64,000 nt of DNA from Pseudofrankia nepalensis (GTDB lineage: Bacteria > Actinomycetota > Actinomycetes > Frankiales > Frankiaceae): NCBI RefSeq assembly GCF_016786305.1, contig NZ_JADWYV010000005.1. The stretch is one strand, 5' to 3'. The notes under the pieces are model-generated. The model was not told where the DNA came from. It did no database searches and saw nothing but the letters and a program-made list of their open reading frames with translations. Position numbers and translations under genes: made by a program. Each line of letters opens with the position of its first letter. The stretch's first letter is position 1. Of this stretch, positions 1 to 7,353 are shown piece after piece.

Positions 1-162
1 CAGTCCGCGGTGTGCGTTCAGCATTGGGCACGATCCGTGACGGCGCTGCGCAGACCGGGATGTCCCACCCGAAGGCCACGACCGGCGTGCCGGGCACAGG
101 ACGGAACCGTCTTCAGCCGCGGCGACGACAACCCCGGCGGCGTCCCAGCCGTGAGCCTGCAT
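1..162 (-). pseudogene. Oxidoreductase remnant (MDR/quinone reductase type), runs off the window
   Basis: Read on the minus strand from an ATG at 162, the frame begins with a stretch containing GWDAAGVVVAAAEDG. This resembles the segment near residue 60 of zinc-free alcohol dehydrogenase/quinone oxidoreductases. About 20 codons in, the family-like reading continues in another frame (VPGTPVVAFGWDIPV), so the copy is 5'-truncated and frameshifted. An AGGGGAGG run sits just before the ATG and may be chance. It lies divergent to a LysR-like remnant, the usual arrangement of an oxidoreductase and its regulator. Family assignment is by eye from a short stretch only. Confidence 0.35.
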
Positions 163-253
163 GGTTGCCTCCCCTCGAGGACTGCGCGGTGGCGGTCAGG
201 AACCTGTCAGATCACCGTGCCGGGTTACTCCGTGCCGATCCAAGACCCGTTGT

Positions 254-270
254 CATAACCAATGGTTATG
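254..270. promoter_or_regulatory. Perfect 17-bp palindrome, likely operator
   Basis: CATAACCAATGGTTATG is a perfect inverted repeat with 8-bp arms and one central base. It is an AT-rich island between the divergent oxidoreductase and LysR remnants. A dyad in such a gap is typical of a LysR- or HxlR-type operator. The ATG of the LysR-like remnant is formed by its last three bases. Confidence 0.5.
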
Positions 271-339
271 GACGTTCACGTGCAGAATCTCCGTTATTTC
301 TTGGCGGTGCCTGGGACGGGCTGTGAGGCAGCCGTGTAG
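268..339 (+). pseudogene. LysR-type regulator N-terminal remnant
   Basis: A 23-codon frame starting at the ATG at 268 reads MDVHVQNLRYFLAVPGTG and stops at 337. The LRYFLAV core matches the opening of LysR-type DNA-binding domains, which usually continue with a helix-turn-helix. Here the reading loses similarity and terminates. No continuation was recognised in the following 40 bases before the NmrA gene. I read it as the surviving 5' end of a deleted regulator. The rest of 1-382 holds no other gene I can support. Confidence 0.4.
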
Positions 340-382
340 GTGCCCGAGAACCCGACCGGCTTCGGGCGCGGGATCACATTGA

Positions 383-1243
383 TCATGCGCCTGTGAAGGT
401 GTCCAGGTGGTCGAGCGCCCAGGCCTCGAAGCTGGTCGCGGGGCGTCCCAGGAGCCTGGGCACGTCGTCGGTGAGGATCGCGTTGTGCCCCGCCCGCGCC
501 CACCCGGAGCCGGTGATGATGACGTCGACGGCGGAGGTGTCCATTCCGGAGGCGAGCATCTCCTTGCGCGCCACGTCGAGGGGCATGTCGACGGTCGTGA
601 CAGCGGTGCCGAGAAGCCGCTGGAGCTGGGCGGCCTGGTCGGGCACAGCGAGCAGTTCCGGGCCGGTCAGGGTATAGGTCTGACCCGTGTGGGCGGAACA
701 GGTCAGGGCTTCCACGGCAACGGCGGCCACGTCTCGCGGGTCGATGACGCCCTGCCTACCGTCGCCGGTCAGGTTGGGTATTGGATTGCCAGATCTGATG
801 GGTGCGGCCCAGTGCAGCGTGTTCGAGGCGAAACTGGACGGCCGCAGCACGGTCCAGGCCATGGGACTCGCGCGCACGGCCTCCTCCGCCCGCCGATGCC
901 AGGCTCCTACTTCCCTGCCGTGGGCGTCGGTTTCGCCGGTCCCGATGGCGGAAAGCTTCACCACTCTGCTCACCCCGGCCGCCACGGCGGCGTCGAGCAG
1001 GGCCACGTCATGGTGGGTCGCCGGCGACGCCGGCGCGGTCAGCAGGAAGACCCTCTCGGCTCCGGCCACCGCCGCGCGCAGCGACGCGGAGTCGTCGAAG
1101 TCGGCCCGCGCGATGTCCACACCGAGCGAGCCGGGAACGTTCGCGGGGTTCCGTGTCATCGCGCGGACGGCCGCACCACGGGCGACCAGGAGCCTGAGGA
1201 CCTCGCGTCCGACGGTGCCCGTGGCACCGGTAACAAGGATCAT
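383..1243 (-). CDS. NmrA-like NAD(P)-binding SDR protein
   Basis: The 286-residue product opens with MILVTGATGTVGREV, the Gly-rich NAD(P)-binding loop (TGxxGxxG) of atypical short-chain dehydrogenases. It continues with the NmrA/TMR pattern: an Arg pair after the second strand (RAMTRNP), LTAPASPATHH in place of a catalytic Tyr-Lys pair, and TYTLTGPE near residue 190. Such proteins act as NAD(P)H-dependent quinone reductases or redox-sensing regulators; which applies is not visible here. The start is the ATG at 1243, directly at the Rossmann strand. It is divergent from an AraC-type regulator 70 bp away, which probably controls it. Confidence 0.85.
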   Translation of the reverse strand: MILVTGATGTVGREVLRLLVARGAAVRAMTRNPANVPGSLGVDIARADFDDSASLRAAVAGAERVFLLTAPASPATHHDVALLDAAVAAGVSRVVKLSAIGTGETDAHGREVGAWHRRAEEAVRASPMAWTVLRPSSFASNTLHWAAPIRSGNPIPNLTGDGRQGVIDPRDVAAVAVEALTCSAHTGQTYTLTGPELLAVPDQAAQLQRLLGTAVTTVDMPLDVARKEMLASGMDTSAVDVIITGSGWARAGHNAILTDDVPRLLGRPATSFEAWALDHLDTFTGA

Positions 1244-1313
1244 GGGGCAACGGTGTCAGCGCTGGCAGCGCGGCGGCTAGGACGTTTCGGCAGTCCTTGT
1301 CCGCGCGATCACG

Positions 1314-2144
1314 GTGGCCGGCCGGCGCACTCAGGCTTCTATCGTGGGCACGGTGCTGAACGATGGCTCCGAACGCGTCCTCCCCGTGCCGGCCGCGCTG
1401 CGGCCATGGATCTCCCAGCTGAGCACTGCCGCGGTCGGCGAGCCTGTTGTCCCTGTCCGGACCGAGGTGCCGGACACCGCCACGGCGCTGGTCGTACGGG
1501 CGAGCGGCGACCGCCAGGAGGTCGTGGTCATGGGGCCGCGTACCCATGCCGCGTATTTCGAGGTGAGCCGGGTGCCGTTCTGTGTGAAGGCGCGGCTGCG
1601 GCCCGGGCGGGCTCGGGCGTTGCTCGGTGTTCCCCCGCGCGGGCTTGTCGACCGGGCCGTCCCGCTGGATGACCTGTGGGGCGCGGCAGGTGACCGGCTT
1701 GCCGAGGCCCTGTCCGACGTCGGTCCAGATGCCGCCGCGGTCGTCGAACTCCTCGAGAAGACGCTGATCGGTCAGGTATCGGCTCTGTCGGGTCAGGACC
1801 TGGCACGCGACGAACTCGTGCACAGCGCAACCTCGGCCCTGACCGCTCTGGCCATACCTGGACCTCGGCGGGTCCGGACGACGGCTCGGCGTCTGAACGT
1901 CAGCGAGCGGCACCTGCGCAACCTGTTCACCGATGCCGTGGGTATCCCGCCCAAACACTTCGCCCGCATCGACCGGCTACGACACGTGCTCACGCGTGCC
2001 AGCCAGCAATCCTTGACCCACCTCGCGGTCGAGGCGGGCTACTACGACCAGTCCCACATGACGGCCGAGTTCCGCCGCATGATGGGGGTATCTCCCGGAG
2101 CATTCATCACCGGGCAACTCCCCGCCGCCACTCGCTGCCGCTGA
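1314..2144 (+). CDS. AraC-family transcriptional regulator
   Basis: 276 residues from a GTG at 1314. The N-terminal part (about 1-160) has the layout of AraC regulators with a DUF6597-type sensor region (FEVSRVPFCVKARLRPG, with GVPPRGLVDRAVPLDDLWG). The C-terminal 100 residues carry two helix-turn-helix units: VRTTARRLNVSERHLRNLF and LTHLAVEAGYYDQSHMTAEF, ending in the family signature FRRMMGVSPGAF. It is a cytoplasmic DNA-binding protein whose effector is unknown. Lying head to head with the NmrA-like gene, with 70 bp between them, it most likely acts on that promoter. A later start is possible because the first 15 residues look unlike the family. Confidence 0.85.
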   Translation: MAGRRTQASIVGTVLNDGSERVLPVPAALRPWISQLSTAAVGEPVVPVRTEVPDTATALVVRASGDRQEVVVMGPRTHAAYFEVSRVPFCVKARLRPGRARALLGVPPRGLVDRAVPLDDLWGAAGDRLAEALSDVGPDAAAVVELLEKTLIGQVSALSGQDLARDELVHSATSALTALAIPGPRRVRTTARRLNVSERHLRNLFTDAVGIPPKHFARIDRLRHVLTRASQQSLTHLAVEAGYYDQSHMTAEFRRMMGVSPGAFITGQLPAATRCR

Positions 2145-2288
2145 CAGCGATTCTGGCGGGCGAAGCGGCGGGCGGATTCTGGTCCATCCGTGTTGGCCTC
2201 GCGATCGCTGGATCGGCTGGCCTGGACCGGCGCCAGCCCGCTCATCTGTTGACCACCGTCGTTGATGACGCCAGTAAGGTTCTTGACC

Positions 2289-2963
2289 ATGGAGACAGGC
2301 GCGGGAGCAACGATGATCGCCATCCCGGCGGGGTTGGTGACGCTGTCGGACCGGCGAACGCGGTGTACGTGGTCGGTCGAGCTCACGCCCTACCGCCTCG
2401 GCGCGTTTCCGATCACTCAGGCGCAGTACGCACAGGTCGTCGGGCATCGGCCGAGCGCGGTCGATGGGGATCTTCTGCCCGTGGAAGGTGTGTCCTGGTG
2501 GGACGCCGTCCGTTTCTGCAACGCGCTGTCGCAAGGCGAAGGACTGGCGCCGGCCTATAACATCCGCGCCGAAGGTGAGCACGTCGAGTGGGATATCACC
2601 GCGGCCGGATATCGGCTGCCCACCGAGGCCGAATGGGAGCACGCCTGCCGTGCCGGCACGACAGGTCCGCGATATGGATCGCTCGACGACATCGCGTGGT
2701 ACCGGCAAAACTCACACGGCCGAGTTCATGAGGTGGGCGCCAAGCTGCCCAACCCGTGGGGCCTGCACGACATGCTAGGCAATGTGTGGGACTGGTGCTG
2801 GGACGTCTATGACGCCGAGGTTTACGGCCCGTATCGGGTGCTGCGCGGCGGTGGATGGGCCGACGAGCACTGGAGCTGTCGAGCCTCGGTGCGGCGCCGC
2901 GGCCATCCGAACTTCCGGGTAGACGATGTCGGTTTTCGTGTCGCGCGTTCTGGTCCGGTCTGA
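2289..2963 (+). CDS. SUMF1/FGE-sulfatase domain protein lacking the catalytic cysteine pair
   Basis: 224 residues covering one SUMF1 (formylglycine-generating-enzyme) fold: MIAIPAG at the start, FPITQAQYAQV, EGVSWWDAVRFCNALS, YRLPTEAEWEHACRAG, NPWGLHDMLGNVWDWCWD and a final VLRGGGWADEHW...GFRVARSG. True FGE uses two cysteines about five residues apart in the segment after RGG. Only one is present here (WSCRASVRRR), so sulfatase activation is doubtful, and no sulfatase gene lies nearby. It may instead be an EgtB-like or non-catalytic member. The ATG at 2289 was chosen because it sits just ahead of the domain; ATGs at 2262 and 2265 are alternatives. It stands alone, about 140 bp after the AraC gene. 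Confidence 0.8.
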   Translation: METGAGATMIAIPAGLVTLSDRRTRCTWSVELTPYRLGAFPITQAQYAQVVGHRPSAVDGDLLPVEGVSWWDAVRFCNALSQGEGLAPAYNIRAEGEHVEWDITAAGYRLPTEAEWEHACRAGTTGPRYGSLDDIAWYRQNSHGRVHEVGAKLPNPWGLHDMLGNVWDWCWDVYDAEVYGPYRVLRGGGWADEHWSCRASVRRRGHPNFRVDDVGFRVARSGPV

Positions 2964-3055
2964 TCCGTGTTGGTCCGTCGCCGAGGCTGAACGGACGATC
3001 CGCGTCCGCCTGGCTCGCTGGGTCCTGCCTCGGTCCGGACCGCCGCGAGCGGGAC

Positions 3056-3928
3056 CTATCCGGTGGGCGGCTGGTCGCGCGGGTCGGGGACGCCGACGGG
3101 GTTGGGCCACAGCAGCAGCGGGGCCGCGGCCTCGGCGACGGGGGCCAGCAGCGCCGCGGCGCGCCGGGTCGCGTCCGGGCCGAGCGCGTCCCAGGCCGGG
3201 CTCGCGAGCCGGTCCGTCGTCGCCTCCAGGTCACGGGCGGCGGCCAGCGCCGCCTCGGTCGGCGCGCCGTCGTCGTCGAGCCAGCCGCGAGCCCGCAGTC
3301 GGCCGGCCGCCGCGTCCCACTCGTCGTCGGTCCAGCCGCGGATCCGCTGGTAGAAGGCGCGGTCGGTGCCGCCCCTGCTGACCCGCCAGACAAGGCTCTC
3401 CGGGCCGTCGAGACCGGCGGTGAGCAGGGCGGCGACATGCCCGTCGCCGCGGTGCTCCCGCAGGACGGTCGCCGCGTGCCAGAGGGTGCCGAGCGGATCG
3501 TCGGGCCAGGGGATCCCGGCGTTCGCGGCGCCGAGCACCCGGCCGGCGACCGGGGCGTGCTCGGCCGCCGACCGCAGCAGCGCGGCCAGTTCGGTGAGCT
3601 CGTCCGCGCCGATCCCGGCGACCAGCGGACCGAGCGCCGCGCGGGCGCCGTCGAGCCGGACGGCGAGCGCCTTCTCCGGGGAGACCCAGGTCCAGACGTC
3701 CGGCAGCGCCCGGGCCACCATGGCGGGCGCGAACCCGAAGAAGGCGCCGACGACCGGCCCGGCCTCGACCGGCCCCAGCGGCGCCGCCCGGCCGGCGAAG
3801 TACCCACGCCAGTAGCCGCGCACCCCGGCGTCCTGCCACGTCGCCAGGCTGGCCGGCGCGAAGTACGTGACGGCGTGCACCGGCTCGAACAGCCGCCACA
3901 TCCGCTGAGCAACGGGCACCTCGACCAT
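3056..3928 (-). CDS. SCO6745-like helical protein, possible HTH domain
   Basis: 290 residues from the ATG at 3928 (MVEVPVAQRMWRLFEPVH). The pattern FEPVHAVTYFAPA, then GYWRGYFAGRAAPLGPV and VVGAFFGFAPAMVARALPDVW, and a final GRLRARGWLDDDGAPTEAA is that of the actinobacterial SCO6745 family. These proteins have an N-terminal helical half and a winged-helix-like C-terminal half; their function is not established. The frame stays open about 80 codons upstream of the chosen start, but that extension is low-complexity and lacks family features. It is convergent with the SUMF1 gene and followed upstream by a hydroxyacid dehydrogenase on the same strand. Confidence 0.7.
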   Translation of the reverse strand: MVEVPVAQRMWRLFEPVHAVTYFAPASLATWQDAGVRGYWRGYFAGRAAPLGPVEAGPVVGAFFGFAPAMVARALPDVWTWVSPEKALAVRLDGARAALGPLVAGIGADELTELAALLRSAAEHAPVAGRVLGAANAGIPWPDDPLGTLWHAATVLREHRGDGHVAALLTAGLDGPESLVWRVSRGGTDRAFYQRIRGWTDDEWDAAAGRLRARGWLDDDGAPTEAALAAARDLEATTDRLASPAWDALGPDATRRAAALLAPVAEAAAPLLLWPNPVGVPDPRDQPPTG

Positions 3929-4008
3929 GACCCAACCCAATTCCGCCGACCGACCGAGGTCAAGCCCCGCCGCTGCGGCCCACGAGGCCCGCCGATCCGG
4001 TCGCGCTG

Positions 4009-4965
4009 TCAGGCACCGGCCGGCGGCGTGGTCGTCCGTGCCGGGATGACGACGTTGTGCGGGGGCGCGCCCGCTGACAGGGCGTCGAGCTGGCGGCGGA
4101 GAAGGGCGACGACCCGTGGCCGCATCGCGGCGCTGTGGCCGCCGACATGGGGGGTGAGCAGGACCTCGTCCAGGTCCCACAGGGCGTGTTCCGGTGGTAG
4201 CGGCTCGGGATCGACGACGTCGAGCGCGGCGCGGATCTGGCCGGCACGGACCGCCTCGACGAGGTCCTCGGTGACCACCACCTGGCCGCGCGCGACGTTG
4301 ACCAGCAGGGCACCCGGCCGCATGGTGGCCAGGAACTCCCGGTTCACCAGGCCCACCGTGCTCGCGTTCAGGGGCACGGCGAGCACGACGACGTCCGCGT
4401 CGGGCAGCAGGCCCGGCAATTCGCCAACGGCCCAGACGACGCCCTCGGCGTCCTCACGGTGGGTCGCCGCCACGCGGACGACGTCGACCTCGAAGGGGCG
4501 CAGGCGGCTGACGACCGCGCGGCCGACGCCGCCCTGCCCGACCACGAGCACGCGCGAGTCCGCGAGCGACAGCGATGCGGCGTGTGCCCACCGGTGATCA
4601 GCCTGAGCGCGGATCAGGGCCGGCAGTCGCCGCTGGCTGGCGATCATCAGCCCGATCGCCAGCTCGGCGGTGGAGGTCTCGTGGACCCCCGCGGCATTGC
4701 TGAAGGTGAGGCCCGCGGGGAGCACGGCGCTCACACCCTCGTAGCCGATGGACTGGCTCTGGACGAGCAGCGGGCGCAGGCCCTCGAGCGCCGTAAGCGC
4801 CGTCGGGTCAGACATGTACGGCACCACGACGACGTCGAGGTCCGGCCGGGGCGGCTCGCCGGACAGGTCCCAGACCACCACGTCCGTCGCGGGAACCGAC
4901 GCCAGGGCCTCGCGGAGGTCCTCGGTGGGAACGGCCACGACCAGCGGCCGGCGGAGTTGGGGCAC
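4009..4965 (-). CDS. D-2-hydroxyacid dehydrogenase family protein
   Basis: 318 residues. The NAD-binding Rossmann loop is VLVVGQGGVGRAV near residue 145. The catalytic triad of the family can be placed: Arg in VNVARGQVV, Glu in the DPEPLPPEHALW stretch and His in LLTPHVGG. It would reduce a 2-ketoacid or oxidise a D-2-hydroxyacid in the cytoplasm; the substrate cannot be read from sequence. The start is a GTG at 4965 with an AGGAGG ribosome binding site seven bases upstream (plus-strand positions 4973-4978). It shares its strand with the SCO6745-like gene but is about 80 bp away, so co-transcription is possible. It is divergent to a flavin reductase. Confidence 0.88.
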   Translation of the reverse strand: MPQLRRPLVVAVPTEDLREALASVPATDVVVWDLSGEPPRPDLDVVVVPYMSDPTALTALEGLRPLLVQSQSIGYEGVSAVLPAGLTFSNAAGVHETSTAELAIGLMIASQRRLPALIRAQADHRWAHAASLSLADSRVLVVGQGGVGRAVVSRLRPFEVDVVRVAATHREDAEGVVWAVGELPGLLPDADVVVLAVPLNASTVGLVNREFLATMRPGALLVNVARGQVVVTEDLVEAVRAGQIRAALDVVDPEPLPPEHALWDLDEVLLTPHVGGHSAAMRPRVVALLRRQLDALSAGAPPHNVVIPARTTTPPAGA

Positions 4966-5149
4966 GACGGTTCCTCCTGAAGATGGGTGCGCCCGGCCGG
5001 AACGCGCGGCATCGGTTTCCTGGACGCACGACTCCCTGGACGTGCGACCGCGACCCGCCGCGCCGCGGCACGCGGTTCGATGGTGGCCCTCTCGGGGCTA
5101 GTCTGTGCCCGGTCTGGCAGCGGAGGGCGGCGCGGCCGACCGTAGGGCC

Positions 5150-5743
5150 ATGAGCCAACCGAGCAAACTCGTCATCGTCGTCGGGAGTGTGCGGGAGGGC
5201 AGGTTCGGCCCGGTCGTGGCCTCGTGGGTCGCCGAACAGGCAACCGCGCACGGAAGCTTCGACATCGAGGTGGTCGACCTCGCCGAGTTCGAGATCCCGC
5301 TTTCCCTGCCAGCCGCGTCGCCGAAGTACGCGGGAGCCACGTACCCGCGCCCGGCGGGCATGGCGACCCTGACCGCGCGGTTCGACGCCGCGGATGCCTT
5401 CGTCCTCGTCACCCCCGAGTACAACCACAGCTACCCCGCCTCGCTGAAGGCCGCCATCGACTGGCACTTCACGCAGTGGACCGCGAAGCCGGTCGCGTTC
5501 GTCAGCTATGGGGGCGCGGCGGGCGGGCGGCACGCGGTCCTGCACCTGGAGAACGTCCTCACCGAACTGCACGCGGTGACCATCCGCGACGGCCTGGCGT
5601 TCCCGAACTACTTCGTGACCTGGGACGCGGGCCAGCCGGCCGACCCGGACGCGCCGGGCTACGCCAAGACGATGTTCAACCAGCTTGCCTGGTGGGCGGC
5701 CGCGCTTCGCAAGGCGCGCGCCGAGGCGCCCTACCCCGACTGA
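5150..5743 (+). CDS. NADPH-dependent FMN reductase family protein
   Basis: 197 residues of flavodoxin-like fold. VIVVGSVREGRFGPVVASWV is the FMN phosphate-binding loop, and VTPEYNHSYPASLKAAIDW is the signature of NADPH:FMN/quinone reductases. The start is the ATG at 5150, directly before the first strand. The open frame begins 45 bases earlier, but that part has no family character. It converges on the HpaB-type hydroxylase gene with about 160 bp between. Since HpaB enzymes need reduced flavin from a separate reductase, this protein is a possible supplier, although classic HpaC belongs to a different flavin-reductase family. Two further relatives lie at 60.4 and 62.2 kb. Confidence 0.88.
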   Translation: MSQPSKLVIVVGSVREGRFGPVVASWVAEQATAHGSFDIEVVDLAEFEIPLSLPAASPKYAGATYPRPAGMATLTARFDAADAFVLVTPEYNHSYPASLKAAIDWHFTQWTAKPVAFVSYGGAAGGRHAVLHLENVLTELHAVTIRDGLAFPNYFVTWDAGQPADPDAPGYAKTMFNQLAWWAAALRKARAEAPYPD

Positions 5744-5900
5744 TCATGGTCGCCCGGCGAGGCGGCGCCAGGACGGGCAGGCGCGGCGCGGGACCGGCGG
5801 CCTGGCCGAGATGATCGCCCCGCCGGGATCGGATGACTGTCACCGCCGTCGGCGGGCGGCGGCGGCCGCTGACGCGTGCACCGCCGCCCGCCCGGCGGAG

Positions 5901-7334
5901 TCAGGCGAGGATCGAGTCGACCAGGCCGAAGTCCGCGCCGCGGGCCGCCTGGCGCTGGGCGAGCTGGAGGAACCGGCCCGGCGAACCGAGGTAGAACCGC
6001 TCGTACAGGTCGGAGCGGCCGGCCAGCCCGGTGCCGACGAAGTCCCAGGCGAGCCGGAACAGCGCCGCCCGCTCGCCGGCGGGCATTCCGTTCGCGCCCT
6101 GGTAGTAGCGCTCCAGCAGCGGGCGCAGCCGCGGGTCGTCCAGCTCGGCCCTGGTCGGCGTGGCGAGCAGGCTGTGGCTTCCCAGCAGTTTGATGATCTC
6201 GGTGACCCGGGGGAACCAGCGTGGCAGGGTGGGGCGCAGGGCCGCGAACGGGGGCTCCGCGCAGAACCACGTCCCCGCCCCCCATTCGTGGGCGCCGGCC
6301 TCGGCGGCGGTCAGCGCGGACCTGGTCAGCTCGAGGTACGTCCAGATCTCGCCGAGCATCTCGATGGCGGCGGGGCTGGTGTTGTTGACCGCCTCGGCCA
6401 TTCTGGTGGCGAGCTCCCAGGCGAACTGGAGCTTCGAGACGGCGCGGATCGTGGTCTGCTGCATGACGTTCGCGGTCCAGCCGGACCGCTGCATGACGCG
6501 GTTGTAAAGGTCCACGTCCCCGTCGAGGAAGACGCGGTGGCGTGGCACCTCGACGTCGTCGAAGATGATGACGGCGTCCTGCTCGTCGAACCGGCTGGAC
6601 AGCGGCGCGTCAGCGGCTGGCGCCGACGAGGAGTAGCTGTCCCGGCAGAGCACCCGCAGGCCCGGGGTCGACATCGGGATGGCGAAGACGACCGCGTACC
6701 GTTCGTCGCCCTCGGTCAGCGGATAGCCGGGGTAGACGAAGATCTCGTCGGCGAACGGCGCGAGGGTCGCGAGTGCCCTGGCGCCGCGCACGACCATTCC
6801 CTCGGCGGTGTCCGCCACCTTGTGAACGACGATGTCTCCGCCGCCGGCCGCGGTCTCCGGCATCGACCGGTCGACGGTCGGGTTGACGATCGCGTGCGTG
6901 AGCGCCAGATCGTGGCACATGACGTGGCGGTGATAGGCGATCAGGTTGGCGGTGCCCTGGTCGTTGCCGCCGCGGCTCCACACGTCGGGACGTCCGGCGA
7001 AGCCGGCGAGCGTCACGTTGAGGTAGTCGGGGCTGCGGCCCATCAGCCCCAGGGTGCGCCGCGCGATGCCGGCGATCGCGTCGTGCCGGCGGGCCAGGTC
7101 CGCGGCCGACCGGGGAACCAGATGCGTCACCGCGACCGTCTCCCCGCTGTCCGGGTCCACGGTGAGGTACCGGTCGGGCCGCTCGTGCTGCAGGTCGAAC
7201 AGGCCGGCGAGCGTCCTGGCGGCGCCGGCGGTGCGCGGATGCGTGGTCACGTCGGCCACTCGTTCGCCGTCCAGCCAGACCTCGCGATCGTCCATCAGCC
7301 CCTTGAGGAACTCGGTGCCGGTTCGCGCGCCCAT
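5901..7334 (-). CDS. 4-hydroxyphenylacetate 3-monooxygenase (HpaB) family hydroxylase
   Basis: 477 residues, close to the usual 480-520 of HpaB oxygenase components, which hydroxylate phenols ortho to the OH using FADH2 and O2. Seen: MGARTGTEFLKGL at the start (family opening TGxEYxxxL), MGRSPDYLNVTLAGF, a central HKVADTAEGMVVRGARALATLAPF, FDDVEVPRHRVFLDGD and GWTANVMQQTTIRAVSKLQF. The start is the ATG at 7334, preceded by an A/G-rich site. It is the last gene of the minus-strand operon beginning at 13910, only 19 bp after the E2 gene. In that context its substrate is plausibly a 4-hydroxyphenylacetyl group made by the upstream enzymes. No HpaC-type reductase is in the operon. Confidence 0.85.
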   Translation of the reverse strand: MGARTGTEFLKGLMDDREVWLDGERVADVTTHPRTAGAARTLAGLFDLQHERPDRYLTVDPDSGETVAVTHLVPRSAADLARRHDAIAGIARRTLGLMGRSPDYLNVTLAGFAGRPDVWSRGGNDQGTANLIAYHRHVMCHDLALTHAIVNPTVDRSMPETAAGGGDIVVHKVADTAEGMVVRGARALATLAPFADEIFVYPGYPLTEGDERYAVVFAIPMSTPGLRVLCRDSYSSSAPAADAPLSSRFDEQDAVIIFDDVEVPRHRVFLDGDVDLYNRVMQRSGWTANVMQQTTIRAVSKLQFAWELATRMAEAVNNTSPAAIEMLGEIWTYLELTRSALTAAEAGAHEWGAGTWFCAEPPFAALRPTLPRWFPRVTEIIKLLGSHSLLATPTRAELDDPRLRPLLERYYQGANGMPAGERAALFRLAWDFVGTGLAGRSDLYERFYLGSPGRFLQLAQRQAARGADFGLVDSILA

Positions 7335-7353
7335 TTCTTCCCCCGTCTCGTTC

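Noticed and set aside
407..1672. Long plus-strand frame opposite the NmrA gene and into the AraC gene
   Set aside because: Arg/Gly/Pro-rich composition with no motif; the opposite-strand NmrA protein and the AraC protein are recognisable.
2289..2963. Naming this gene a sulfatase-activating formylglycine-generating enzyme
   Set aside because: The catalytic cysteine pair is incomplete and no sulfatase is encoded nearby.
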